DNA of 64,000 nucleotides from Variovorax atrisoli 110B (GCF_000382045.1 NZ_KB907450.1:634204-698203), one strand, 5' to 3'; positions 22,584-31,525 are shown, counted from the first letter of the stretch. Notes: generated from the sequence alone by a model not told the origin. Numbers and translations: made by a program.

Positions 22584-23821
22584 GAGGTTTGCAGCTGGCC
22601 GTGGCGGCCGAATTCATAACGGCCGTCGAGCCACGCCTGTCCGAAAAGCAACAGGCACTGCTCGTAGTACGGCAAGGGCGTCGGTGGCGGCGTGGTTGCG
22701 TTGGCGGCGGGAGGCGCCACGCGGCCGCCGGGCACGCGGGTGACCTGGTCGGCCAATGCATCGGTGGCGTCCAGCGCCTTGAGGTAGGGCAGCATCGCGC
22801 CCGAGAAGCCCAGCGGCGCCATGCCGCGGATCTGGCCGGTGACGGTGTCGACGTATTCGGGCACCGTGTGGTTCTCGGCCAGCGCCTGGCGCGGGCCGCG
22901 CAGGTTCAGCAGCAGCATCTTGCGCGCCGGGTCCTTCTCCGAAAGCATGCCCGCCCAGAGGTAGACGCGGATGGCGTCGTAGCTGCCGATGGCGCCCTTC
23001 TGCGGATCGGCGACGAAGCTGCGCGAATCCTGCGACCAGGCGCACCAGTCGGGCGCGAAGCCCTTTGGCGTGACGGCGCCGAACATGCGCAGCGTGTTGT
23101 CGATGACCTCGCCCCACGGGCCGGCCGCGTCGGTCTGCTGGAAGTAGCGCAGCAGCTGCAGAGGCATGTAGCTCGGGTTGAGGCGCCACAGCGGCCCGCT
23201 CGCCACCGACTTGGGCCAGGGCAGCAGCATGCGCCCGAGGCCGGGCACGTTGATGATCTCCTCGCGCACCGCCTGTGCGAGCACCTCGCGGCCGAGCGAG
23301 CGGTAGGCGGCGTCGTTCCAGAGGCGGCCGGCTTCCATCAGCGCATAGGCGATCCACAGGTCGGCGTCGGATGCGGCGTTGGCGTCGAGCACGCCCCAGC
23401 CGCCAGCGGGCTTGCGGCCCCATTGCCAGGCCGGCAGCTGCTTGGCGAGGCTGCCGCCCGCGAGATTGGCCTCGGTCCACGCCAGCACGCGCGAGAAGGT
23501 GGCGCGGTCGTTGTGGATCAGCGAGAAGAACAGGCCGTAGGACTGGCCCTCGGAAGTCGACTGCTGCTGCGGCGTGTTGAAGTCGATCACCCGCCCGTCG
23601 GGCTGGATGTGGCGCGCGGCGAAGGCGGCCCAGTCGGTGGCCGGGTGGCAGGCAGGTGCGGGTGCCGGCGAGGGCGAAGCCGGGGCGGGCGTCGCGGGGG
23701 GCGAGGCGGCCGGCGCGGCAGCGGCCAGCCTGGGCAGGGCCAGCACAAGCCCCGCTGCGCCCAGCAGGGCGCGCCGGCTCGAAGGCCGTTGCAGCAGGGG
23801 CACTGTTTTCGAACGTTGCAT
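22544..23821 (-). CDS. bcsZ: Periplasmic endo-1,4-beta-glucanase BcsZ (GH8)
   Basis: BcsZ cleaves cellulose chains in the periplasm and is needed for orderly export. The 425 residues open with a signal containing paired arginines (SSRRALLGAAG, residues 14-24), compatible with Tat export. A Pro/Ala-rich spacer and a GH8 domain follow. The catalytic acid is in STSEGQSYGLFF (Glu91); the segment NAASDADLWIAYAL carries the expected Asp. It starts 7 bases after bcsB and overlaps bcsC at its end. The overlap suggests translational coupling of the hydrolase with the outer-membrane channel. Confidence 0.94.
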   Translation of the reverse strand: MQRSKTVPLLQRPSSRRALLGAAGLVLALPRLAAAAPAASPPATPAPASPSPAPAPACHPATDWAAFAARHIQPDGRVIDFNTPQQQSTSEGQSYGLFFSLIHNDRATFSRVLAWTEANLAGGSLAKQLPAWQWGRKPAGGWGVLDANAASDADLWIAYALMEAGRLWNDAAYRSLGREVLAQAVREEIINVPGLGRMLLPWPKSVASGPLWRLNPSYMPLQLLRYFQQTDAAGPWGEVIDNTLRMFGAVTPKGFAPDWCAWSQDSRSFVADPQKGAIGSYDAIRVYLWAGMLSEKDPARKMLLLNLRGPRQALAENHTVPEYVDTVTGQIRGMAPLGFSGAMLPYLKALDATDALADQVTRVPGGRVAPPAANATTPPPTPLPYYEQCLLLFGQAWLDGRYEFGRHGQLQTSWRTLCRPNRPAQ

Positions 23822-23828
23822 GTATTCC

Positions 23829-26201
23829 TTACTTACCCTTTGCCTTCACCGACAGCCGGCGGCGGGCGCGCAGCTGCAGGCCCGCGTACGACACGGCCGC
23901 GCCCAGCAGCGCCAGCACGATCACCAGCCCGGCCAGCATCAGCGGGCTGCGCGAGAGATTCCACTGCACCCAGGCGATGGGGGGCAGCCTCCCGACATAG
24001 TAGGTGTCTTGGCCCAGCACGCTGTTGACCTGCGTGTCGCGCACGATGGTCATGCTGCCCTGCACACTCTTGAGCAGGTCGGGCGTCATCAGCGCGTTGA
24101 GCAGCGCGTCCTTCGAGTCGCCGTTGGCGATGGCGGCGACCACGCTGCGGCCGCTGCGAAGCGGCGACTCGAAGCCGGCCAGCACCCCGTCGCGGCCGTC
24201 GGCGCTCACCGAGATCTGCATCGAGCCCGGCAGGTCTTCGCGGGTGCGCGCGCCGATCACGAAGTCGATGGCGCTGTCGATCCAGCTGGTGAGCTTGAAC
24301 TCGGGCGCGTTGCCGTTGCGCTTGAGCGGCATCCTGTCGGCCCACTGGGTGAACAGGGGCTGGTTCTGCAGGTTGCCGATCACCAGCAGGTCCTTGTCGG
24401 CCCACTGCTGCGCTTCGGCCGAGCGGCCCACCTTCACGCGCAGCGCGGGGTAGCCGGTGGAGCGGCCGATCTGGCCGAGCAGGCCGAGGAACATCTCGGT
24501 GTCGCTGCTGCTGGGCTGGTCGGGCAGGATGACGGCGGTGTCGGACAGGTCGGCCATGCGCGAGAACGGGAAGCCGCCGTTGGCGTACGCGGCCAGTTCC
24601 GGCATCGCGATGAAATGCGGGAAGCCCGACACGTCGATCTTCGAGGTCGGGTCGATGGCGCCGCGCACGTTGTCCAGCTGCGGCACGCAGCGCCCGCCGA
24701 CCGGCTCGAAGTAGTAGTGCAGCCGCAGCTGGCTGCGCGGACCCATGGCCAGCGGCGGCAGGATCACTTCCTTGCGCTCGGCCAGCGTGCCGTCGGGCAT
24801 CAGCTTCACCGCCAGCGGGTTCCACCAGCGGTCGCCGGCCGGGTTGGCAGAGCGCAGCGGCAGGCCGCCTACGAAGTTCTCGTTGACGTTGACGTTGAGC
24901 GTCGACTGGTCGGGCCGCACGCGCGGCGTATAGCGGTATTGCAGGTCGAGCGGAATGCCGCGGCTGCGCCAGGTAAAGAGGTCGGGCGGCAGCTGCAGGT
25001 TCACTCGGACCACGTCGGGGTTGTAGCCCGTCACCGAGAGGTCGGCCGCCGTGGCCAGTTCGCCCAGCTGCAGCGGCCGGTCGCTCGGCACCCAGCGCGG
25101 CGCGTCATAGGGCTTGCGCGTGGGCGGCTCCTGGAAGGCGGTGATCGAGGCCGTGGCGCCCGCAAAGGCCTTGGCATTGAGCGCCAGCGCGGCTGCGGCG
25201 GTGCGCAGGTCGGCGGGCGTGCTGCCCATCACCAGCAGCAGCTTGCCGTTGGGGTCGCGCGGGTTGTCGACGATCGCGATGCCCGGCCCGCGGATGGCCG
25301 GCAGCGTGAGGCCCGGAATGCTTGAATCGGGCGTGACGAACACCACCGCGTGGCCCGTGGGCAGGTCGGCGCCCGACACCGGGAAGGTCGCGCCGCGGTA
25401 GTCGGCCAGCGCGCCGAACCACGACGAGACCACGCCCGCCGCCTCCAGCACCGGGCCCGAGGCGGCCGTGCCGAACACGAACGGAATGCGCGCGCGGCGC
25501 ACGTCGCGGCGGTCGAAGAAGGGCTGCGGCAGGGCCGCGAGGTCGTTGACCAGCTTCAGCGGCGCCACCGTCAGCTTCAGCGTGCTGGAGGCGTCGACGC
25601 GCGCCCACAGGCTGGTGTGCGCCGGGTCCTCGCACTCGCGGGTGTAGTGGCCGATGAGCTCGACGTTGATGCGGTTGAATTCGGTGATCAGGCGCCGGTC
25701 GATCGGGATGTCGGCCGTCTGCGGACGGCCCGCGCCGGCGGTGGGCACCGGCAGCGTGGCCACCAGCACGTCGTTCACCGTGACCTTCAGGTGCGAGAGC
25801 TCCGGGATCAGCGAGGGCGAGTAGGCGTAGTTCAGCCTGAAGGAGGCGGCGGTCACCAGCTCGTCGGCGCGCACGTTGAACGGAATGCCGACCGTGCCGC
25901 TGATGCCGCGCAACTGCACCGCGTAGTCGATGCCCAGCTGCGTGAGGTTGAACTCGCGCACGGCGCCGCCGGCGGGCGCGGCTGCCGCCACGGCCTGCGG
26001 GGCAGCGGCGGCGACCGGGACCGCAGGAACGGCAGCCGGGGCCTGCGGTTCGGCGGTGCGGGTCTGGCCGAAGGCGGTGCCGGTGGCCACCAGGGCCACG
26101 GCCAGCGCCACGGCGCGGGAGACGAACGAGGACGAAGCCGCGCTGACTGGATGCTCGGCGCGGCGATGCGCGCGCTGGTGGGGCGTCACGTGGGTCGTCA
26201 C
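23829..26201 (-). CDS. bcsB: Cellulose synthase regulatory subunit BcsB
   Basis: BcsB is the periplasmic, membrane-anchored partner of BcsA and guides the nascent glucan. The 790-residue protein has a signal peptide ending near TAFGQ, two carbohydrate-binding/flavodoxin-like repeats, and one C-terminal membrane helix (LAGLVIVLALLGAAVSYAG) followed by a basic tail. The start is GTG at 26201, which overlaps the bcsA stop (GTGA). The frame is open far upstream, but that part is bcsA in another frame. A second in-frame GTG lies at 26189. Gene order and length match the family. Confidence 0.93.
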   Translation of the reverse strand: MTTHVTPHQRAHRRAEHPVSAASSSFVSRAVALAVALVATGTAFGQTRTAEPQAPAAVPAVPVAAAAPQAVAAAAPAGGAVREFNLTQLGIDYAVQLRGISGTVGIPFNVRADELVTAASFRLNYAYSPSLIPELSHLKVTVNDVLVATLPVPTAGAGRPQTADIPIDRRLITEFNRINVELIGHYTRECEDPAHTSLWARVDASSTLKLTVAPLKLVNDLAALPQPFFDRRDVRRARIPFVFGTAASGPVLEAAGVVSSWFGALADYRGATFPVSGADLPTGHAVVFVTPDSSIPGLTLPAIRGPGIAIVDNPRDPNGKLLLVMGSTPADLRTAAAALALNAKAFAGATASITAFQEPPTRKPYDAPRWVPSDRPLQLGELATAADLSVTGYNPDVVRVNLQLPPDLFTWRSRGIPLDLQYRYTPRVRPDQSTLNVNVNENFVGGLPLRSANPAGDRWWNPLAVKLMPDGTLAERKEVILPPLAMGPRSQLRLHYYFEPVGGRCVPQLDNVRGAIDPTSKIDVSGFPHFIAMPELAAYANGGFPFSRMADLSDTAVILPDQPSSSDTEMFLGLLGQIGRSTGYPALRVKVGRSAEAQQWADKDLLVIGNLQNQPLFTQWADRMPLKRNGNAPEFKLTSWIDSAIDFVIGARTREDLPGSMQISVSADGRDGVLAGFESPLRSGRSVVAAIANGDSKDALLNALMTPDLLKSVQGSMTIVRDTQVNSVLGQDTYYVGRLPPIAWVQWNLSRSPLMLAGLVIVLALLGAAVSYAGLQLRARRRLSVKAKGK

Positions 26202-28366
26202 GTGGATTCCTTCGCTTTGACGGGACGCAGCCGCGAGGCGGCCGCACGGTAGTAGTGGCTGAACATGTCTCTGAAGCCGGTGCCGCTGATGCTGATGATG
26301 TGGCCGAGCACGCGGTGGATCGGCACCCGCGGGTGGTTGCCCCAGCGCGCGGCCCAGATGTCGGCGCGGGCGGTGGTGCACTGGACCAGCGCACGCTCCT
26401 GCGCGAAGCTCATCGGCGCGAAGCGAAGGCCCAGGCGCTTGCCGTTGCTGAAGCGCACGCTGGAGGCGAAGCGCGACTCCTGGTCGTTGCGGTAGAGCGC
26501 CACCTCGACCGGCGTTTCTAGGTCGAGCTTCATGTCCTGCGGCAATTCGAGGCCCAGGCCGCCGCTGGAGAAGTCGAAGGTGTTGCAGCGCAGGGAGCGG
26601 CCGTCGGGGAAATACAGCGTGGCCGGCAGGTTCAGCTCCACGCGGTGCGAGCCGCGCAGCTGGCGCGACTCGTTGGCCGCGGCCACGCAGGCGCCCAGGA
26701 TCATCAGGTTGTAGACCGTCCAGGCCAGGTTCAGCCACACGGTGGCGATGTGCTGCGAATCCACCCAGGTCAGGCGCCACACGCCCAGGCAAACGCCCAC
26801 GAAGTTCAGCGCGAGCAGCACCAGGCTGGCCTTGGCGATGCTGCTGTCGAAATACTCCTGCTGGATCAGGCCGCCCTTGGCCGTCACGTTGAAGCTGCCC
26901 AGCTTGGGGTTGATGAGCGCCACCAGGGTCGGGCGGAAGATGTACCAGGCCAGCACCGCCTCGTAGACCTCGTTCCACAGCAGGTAGCGGAAGCGCCCCT
27001 GGATGCGGCTGTTGGTCAGGTTGGCGTGCAGGATATGCGGCAGCGCGAAGGCGAAGATCATCGAGGCCGAGGCGTGGATCACGCTCGCGCCGAAGTACAG
27101 GTAGGCCAGCGGCGCCGTCAGGTAGATGAGCCGCGGCAGCCCGTACAGGAAGTGCAGCATCGCGTTCACGTAGCACAGGCGCTGCGCCCAGTGCAGGCCG
27201 CGGCCGAACAGCGGGTTGTCGATGCGGAAGATCTGCGCCATGCCGCGCGCCCAGCGGATGCGCTGGCCCACGTGGCCCGAGAGGCTCTCGGTCGCCAGGC
27301 CCGCGGCCTGCGGCAGCGCGAGGTAGGCGGTGTTGTAGCCCAGGCGATGCATCTTCAGCGCGGTGTGGGCGTCTTCGGTGACGGTCTCGACCGCGATGCC
27401 GCCCACTTCTTCCACGATGGTCCGCCGCAGCACGGCGCAGGAGCCGCAGAAGAAGGTGGCGTTCCAGAGGTCGTTGCCGTCCTGGATCAGGCCGTAGAAG
27501 AGCTCGCCCTCGTTGGGCACCGTGCCGAAGGTGTCGAGGTTGCGCTCGAAGGGGTCGGCCGAGAAGAAGTAGTGGGGCAGCTGGACCATGCCCAGCTTGG
27601 GGTCGCGCCCGAACCAGCCCATGGCGATCTGCATGAACGAGCGCGTGGGGATGTGGTCGCAGTCGAAGATCGCGACGAACTCGCCCGTGGTGTTCTTCAG
27701 CGCGGCGTTGATGTTGCCGGCCTTGGCGTGGCGGTTGTTGTCGCGGATGACGTGGGTCACGCCGACCTGCTCGCAGAACACGCGGAATTCCTCGCGCCGG
27801 CCGTCGTCGAGCACGAAGATCTTGAGCTTGTCGCGCGGCCAGTCGATCAGCTGCGCGGCCAGCACGGTCTGGCGCACCACCGACAGCGACTCGTTGTAGG
27901 TCGGGATGAACAGGTCGACGGTGGGCCACTCGGCCGGGTCCTGCGGCAGCGGCACCGGCTTGCGCTCCAGCGGCCAGGCGGTCTGAACGTAGCCCAGCAG
28001 CAGCACCACGAAGGCGTAGAGCTCGGCCATCAGCAGGCCCACGCCCAGCACGAAGTCGAGCGGGTTGTCCATGAACATGGTCTCGGTCACCCGCCAGTAG
28101 GTGTAGCGCGAGGACACGACCACCGAAAGGAAGATCAAAACCAGGCTGGCGAAGCGGCCGCGGAAGCGGTTGGTGACCAGCGCCGCCACGAAAATGCCCA
28201 CCGACAGCACGATCTGCTGCTCGAAGGTCATCGGCGCGATGATCAGCGCCGGCAGCATCGTGAGCGCCGCGATCCAGCCGAGGATGCGCACCGGCAGCAA
28301 CCGAAGGATCGCCGGCGCCGGGCGGGGTTCGGGCTGGGGCGGCAGGGCGGACTGGGCGTGTTTCAT
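26198..28366 (-). CDS. bcsA: Cellulose synthase catalytic subunit BcsA (UDP-forming)
   Basis: BcsA polymerises UDP-glucose into beta-1,4-glucan and moves it across the inner membrane when c-di-GMP is bound. The 722 residues have N-terminal membrane helices and a GT2 domain with the substrate Asp (VLDDGR), the DxD motif (IFDCDH), TED (VTEDAHTALK) and QRIRW. More helices follow, then a PilZ domain near residue 570 with arginines in ESRQLRGSHR and the matching DFSSGGLGL. Both catalytic and c-di-GMP-binding parts are intact. It starts 8 bases after bcsQ and overlaps bcsB by four bases. Confidence 0.96.
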   Translation of the reverse strand: MKHAQSALPPQPEPRPAPAILRLLPVRILGWIAALTMLPALIIAPMTFEQQIVLSVGIFVAALVTNRFRGRFASLVLIFLSVVVSSRYTYWRVTETMFMDNPLDFVLGVGLLMAELYAFVVLLLGYVQTAWPLERKPVPLPQDPAEWPTVDLFIPTYNESLSVVRQTVLAAQLIDWPRDKLKIFVLDDGRREEFRVFCEQVGVTHVIRDNNRHAKAGNINAALKNTTGEFVAIFDCDHIPTRSFMQIAMGWFGRDPKLGMVQLPHYFFSADPFERNLDTFGTVPNEGELFYGLIQDGNDLWNATFFCGSCAVLRRTIVEEVGGIAVETVTEDAHTALKMHRLGYNTAYLALPQAAGLATESLSGHVGQRIRWARGMAQIFRIDNPLFGRGLHWAQRLCYVNAMLHFLYGLPRLIYLTAPLAYLYFGASVIHASASMIFAFALPHILHANLTNSRIQGRFRYLLWNEVYEAVLAWYIFRPTLVALINPKLGSFNVTAKGGLIQQEYFDSSIAKASLVLLALNFVGVCLGVWRLTWVDSQHIATVWLNLAWTVYNLMILGACVAAANESRQLRGSHRVELNLPATLYFPDGRSLRCNTFDFSSGGLGLELPQDMKLDLETPVEVALYRNDQESRFASSVRFSNGKRLGLRFAPMSFAQERALVQCTTARADIWAARWGNHPRVPIHRVLGHIISISGTGFRDMFSHYYRAAASRLRPVKAKEST

Positions 28367-28374
28367 CGGTTCGT

Positions 28375-29175
28375 CTACGTGGTCCGCAGGTTCGGGAAGG
28401 ACGCCGCCTGGCGGACGGTGTCGATGCGTTCGAGCAGGCGTTCGGCGCAGGCGTCGATGTCCTGCGTCGCCTGGCTCATGGGCGCGTAGCGCTGCACGGG
28501 CGCGGCCGAGGCCAGCGCCTCGGGCACCGCCTGGTCCAGGTGCAGCATGCCCAGCAGCTCGGGGCGCAGCCGCTGGCGCAGCAGCTCGAAGACGTCGTGG
28601 TTGAGCCGCTTGCCGGGGTCGATCTGGTTCACCACGTAGCCGGTGCCGAGGTAGTCGGTGCGCGGGCGGGCGTACTTGTCGAGCATGCGCTCGACGATGG
28701 GCAGCGTTGCGAAGGAGCCTGCATCGGCCAGCACCGTGACCACGCCGAAGCTGGCCGCGCGCAATGCCTGCTGCAGGTACACCGATGGGCCGGGCGGGGT
28801 GTCGAGCACCACCAGCGTGTCGGCGGGCAGGCCGAAGCGCTCCAGCGTGTCACCCAGCCAGCCGGGGGCGCGGGCCAGCTGCTGCTCGAACGCGATCTGG
28901 CGCTCGTCGTCGACGTCGCCGAAGGGCAGCAGCATCACGCCGCCGTGCGCGGGTCGGATCACACGCGCCCACGGCATCAGGCCGGTGGCGGCCTCGACCA
29001 GGCCGCTGTCGCAGGTCTGCGGCTCGTTGGCGATGTGGAAGCGCAGCGCGTTCTGGGGATCGAGATCGATGGCCAGCACCCGCCGGCCGCGCTGGACGAG
29101 CGCGGTGCATAGATTGGCGGCAATCGTCGTCTTGCCTACGCCGCCCTTGGAAGAGATGACGGGGATGACAACCAT
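28375..29175 (-). CDS. bcsQ: Cellulose biosynthesis ATPase BcsQ (MinD/ParA-like)
   Basis: BcsQ is a MinD-type ATPase required for localising or assembling the cellulose machine in many proteobacteria. The 266 residues begin with the deviant Walker A ISSKGGVGKTTIAANL, followed by IDLDPQNALRFH (switch) and VVLDTPPGPS (Walker B). I chose ATG at 29175, which gives the family N-terminus MVVIPVISSKGG; the longer open frame upstream is bcsP in another frame. It begins two bases after bcsP. The E. coli BcsR-BcsQ pair is an inner-membrane complex, which fits the BcsR-like gene just upstream. Confidence 0.93.
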   Translation of the reverse strand: MVVIPVISSKGGVGKTTIAANLCTALVQRGRRVLAIDLDPQNALRFHIANEPQTCDSGLVEAATGLMPWARVIRPAHGGVMLLPFGDVDDERQIAFEQQLARAPGWLGDTLERFGLPADTLVVLDTPPGPSVYLQQALRAASFGVVTVLADAGSFATLPIVERMLDKYARPRTDYLGTGYVVNQIDPGKRLNHDVFELLRQRLRPELLGMLHLDQAVPEALASAAPVQRYAPMSQATQDIDACAERLLERIDTVRQAASFPNLRTT

Positions 29176-29177
29176 CG

Positions 29178-29708
29178 TCACGTCGGCCTTCGCCAGCGTG
29201 ACATGGGACCCGGCGGTGCCGCGGGCACCTGCGGCGCGGCCAGGCGTGCGAAGAGCTGCTCCAGGGGCGTCGGCGCGGCGCCCGGGCCGGAGGAGCCGAT
29301 GGCGGTGGCCGGCGGCATCACCGGCGCGACCGGGGTCAGGGGCGGCTCGGGCGCGTACATGGCCGCGGGCGGCGGCGCGAAGACCTGCAGCGGCGGCACC
29401 GAGGCAGCCGGTGCATGAACGGGGGCCGCGGCGGGGGCGTGTACGGGTGCGTGGACTGGTGCATGAACCGGTGCGTGCGCCGTCATCGCGGCGCCGACCG
29501 GAACGGATGCCGGGGCAGGCGAGGGCGCCGGCGCGGGCGCGGGCGCAGCGACCGTCGGCGGATGGGCGATCTTCTCGCCGGTCAGCAAGGGCCACGCGCG
29601 CGGCGCCTCTGCGTCCGGCGGGGCGAACTCCCGGTAGCCGTTGCCGTTGCCGCCGAACTTGCCAAAGAGGCCGGCGATGTCCTCGGGCATGTGTTCCTCC
29701 GAGCTCAT
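29178..29708 (-). CDS. bcsP: Cellulose biosynthesis protein, BcsR-like head with Ala/Pro-rich tail (BcsP type)
   Basis: The 176-residue protein has a short N-terminal part (EDIAGLFGKF, then APRAWPLLTGE) that resembles the core of BcsR, where a similar helix and RWPLL motif occur. The rest is Ala/Pro-rich and includes tandem APVH repeats (about residues 76-100), and it closes with TPLEQLFARLA, a small amphipathic helix. Proteins like this lie between bcsD and bcsQ in betaproteobacteria and are called BcsP. The ATG at 29708 overlaps the bcsD stop by four bases. The role is probably as a partner of BcsQ and BcsA; the assignment is by position and the short motif. Confidence 0.65.
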   Translation of the reverse strand: MSSEEHMPEDIAGLFGKFGGNGNGYREFAPPDAEAPRAWPLLTGEKIAHPPTVAAPAPAPAPSPAPASVPVGAAMTAHAPVHAPVHAPVHAPAAAPVHAPAASVPPLQVFAPPPAAMYAPEPPLTPVAPVMPPATAIGSSGPGAAPTPLEQLFARLAAPQVPAAPPGPMSRWRRPT

Positions 29709-30175
29709 GGGTCGACCCTCGCCAGCCGCAGATCGACGCGCGGACCCGCATGGACTTCGGTCAAGGCGTGCACGCGCAAGTTCGCGGGCATGTGCTGCGC
29801 CTCGAACCAGGTCTGGTAGGCGCCCTCGAAGAAGCCGACGCTCCAGCCCGTCGATTCCGGCCCGAAGGCGGCCGCGACCGGGCTGCAGGCGTGGGAGATG
29901 GCGACGCCGTCGGCCTCTTCGTTCAGCACGGCGAAGCCCCAGTCGATGCCGTCCCAGCGGGCGTTGAACTCGTCCTGCAGTTCGCCCAGCGTGCGGCACG
30001 GGGGGATCGGCAGGGCATGCGCAAGACGCTGGCCGATGCGAAAGAAAAGCTGCTTCAGATCCTCAGGGGGCAATCCGGCGCTCAGTTCGGCGGCCATGCC
30101 GCGATTGAATTCCAGCCATTGCGCGCTGCAGGATTTCTTTTCGTAATAGTCAATCAACGACGAGCCAGTTTCCAT
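29705..30175 (-). CDS. bcsD: Cellulose synthase subunit BcsD
   Basis: BcsD forms a periplasmic or cytoplasmic ring-like octamer that arranges cellulose export sites in lines, as in Komagataeibacter. The 156-residue length fits. Family-like parts are the start (LIDYYEKKSCSAQWLEF), the middle LFFRIGQRLAHALPIP, and NARWDGIDWGFAVLNE, and the C-terminal FFEGAYQTWFEAQ. It is the first gene of the bcs operon and overlaps bcsP by four bases. Its presence together with bcsQ makes this a mixed operon layout: bcsD marks type I, bcsQ marks type II. Confidence 0.88.
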   Translation of the reverse strand: METGSSLIDYYEKKSCSAQWLEFNRGMAAELSAGLPPEDLKQLFFRIGQRLAHALPIPPCRTLGELQDEFNARWDGIDWGFAVLNEEADGVAISHACSPVAAAFGPESTGWSVGFFEGAYQTWFEAQHMPANLRVHALTEVHAGPRVDLRLARVDP

Positions 30176-30462
30176 GCCGAGGCATTCTCTTGGATCAGTT
30201 AACCATTGACAATGAATGTGAACTAATTAGTACGAAAGGACTGGGTTTGGGAGACCCAACTGTCTGAATTCGGGGACGAGTCCGCAGCGCGGACATGCAG
30301 GCCGAGCGATCCGCTTCGCGCCTGTACGGAGCACAGGCGCAAATGGATTCGTTTTTTTGGGGGGAGGGCGGTCGATCCCCTGCGGGGGAGCCGGAAGAAA
30401 GAGCGGGCGCTGCCGGCGCAGGGCTCGCGGGCTAAGGAGAGGGATCGACGGCCCGCGTGGGA
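30176..30462 (-). promoter_or_regulatory. Intergenic region before the bcs operon
   Basis: These 287 bases separate the cyclase gene from bcsD and must hold the bcs promoter unless the operon reads through from glnD. A perfect 10-base palindrome ACTAATTAGT (30222-30231) sits 46 bases from the bcsD start in an unusually AT-rich stretch. Further out are hairpins: GTCCGC/GCGGAC (30279-30293) and an 8-bp GCGCCTGT/ACAGGCGC with a 7-base loop (30318-30340), followed on the plus strand by a T7 run ten bases later. No clear -35/-10 pair is visible. Confidence 0.45.
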
Positions 30463-31506
30463 TCAGCCCGAGATGGCTTCGCCGGCCTGCTGGAACATCA
30501 GGCGGCGGGTGCGCTTGACCGCGTCCATGGCGGCATCTGCCTGCCGCAGGGCTTCCTCCGCGGAGGTGGTTCGCGGATCGACCGCCACCACCCCGACGCT
30601 GGCGCCCGCGTAGTCGATCGTCATGTTCCTGAGCCGCAGCTCGCCCTTGGTGTTCTCGGCCAGCCGATCGCCCAGCGCCATCGCGCCGGTGCGCGGCGAT
30701 TCGCCCAGGCCCGGACCCAGGCCGATCACCACGAACTCGTCGGAACCGAAGCGCGCCAGCATGTCGCTCGCGCGCACGGAGCCCGACAGCTGCCTGGCCA
30801 TGGCGGCGAGGAACTCGTCGCCGACTTCCTGGCCGTGCGTGTCGTTGATCTTCTTGAAGTCGTCCATGTCGATGAAGCCGACCAGCACGCTCTGGGCGCT
30901 GCGCGCGCCCTGGGCGAGCATGCGCTGCAGGGCATCGACGAGCGCCCGGCGGTTCGGCAGACCGGTGAGGGCGTCGGTCGCGGCATGGGTCAGCAGCTCG
31001 ATCCCGGCCTTGTCGAGCTTGGCGATCATTCGTTCGCGCTCGACCTGCTGGCCGATCAGGCTGGCGAACAGGCGCAGCAGCGGCTGCACCACGGCCGGCA
31101 GGGGCGTCTGCCCGGCACCGGCGACGCACAGCGCGCCATGGAGGCCGCCATCGACCCGGACCGGCGCGGCGGCGCAGCTCCTGATGCCCAGTTCGCGTGC
31201 GGCATCGGCATCGCCCCAGCAGCCGCCCGCGTCGTCGGCGTAGATGCGGTTTTCCTCGAGGGCGTGGCGGCACAGCGTGTCGCCCCAGGGCAGGTAGTCC
31301 CCTTCGGGAATGGTGATCTCGCCCGCGTTGTGGGCGAAGAGGATGTGCTGGCGGGCCTTGTCGGGCTCGATGATGGCGAGATAGGCCGATTCCAGGCCGG
31401 TTGCCGCCTCCAGCATTTCGAGCATCGGGCGCGCCAGGTCTTCCAGCGTCGTGGCCGAGGAGACGGTTTCGGATAGCTGTTCGATCAGAAATTCCATGGC
31501 CGACAT
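30463..31506 (-). CDS. GAF-GGDEF diguanylate cyclase
   Basis: The 347-residue protein has an N-terminal GAF sensor domain (about residues 18-155) and a C-terminal GGDEF domain. The active-site motif is GSDEF (254-258), a variant seen in active cyclases. The RxxD inhibitory site is present as RASD (245-248) with the right five-residue spacing, and the substrate contacts FIDMDDFKKINDTHG are intact. It should make c-di-GMP with product inhibition. It lies 19 bases after glnD and 287 bases before bcsD on the same strand, so it is a natural source of signal for BcsA. The start ATG at 31506 has only a weak ribosome site. The GAF ligand is unknown. Confidence 0.92.
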   Translation of the reverse strand: MSAMEFLIEQLSETVSSATTLEDLARPMLEMLEAATGLESAYLAIIEPDKARQHILFAHNAGEITIPEGDYLPWGDTLCRHALEENRIYADDAGGCWGDADAARELGIRSCAAAPVRVDGGLHGALCVAGAGQTPLPAVVQPLLRLFASLIGQQVERERMIAKLDKAGIELLTHAATDALTGLPNRRALVDALQRMLAQGARSAQSVLVGFIDMDDFKKINDTHGQEVGDEFLAAMARQLSGSVRASDMLARFGSDEFVVIGLGPGLGESPRTGAMALGDRLAENTKGELRLRNMTIDYAGASVGVVAVDPRTTSAEEALRQADAAMDAVKRTRRLMFQQAGEAISG

Positions 31507-31525
31507 TCTGAGGGTTCCCGGGGTG

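Noticed and set aside
30229..30243. AGTACGAAAGGACT, very like the sarcin-ricin loop of 23S rRNA
   Set aside because: Only about 14 bases match and the sequence on both sides is unlike 23S rRNA, so an rRNA fragment is not supported.
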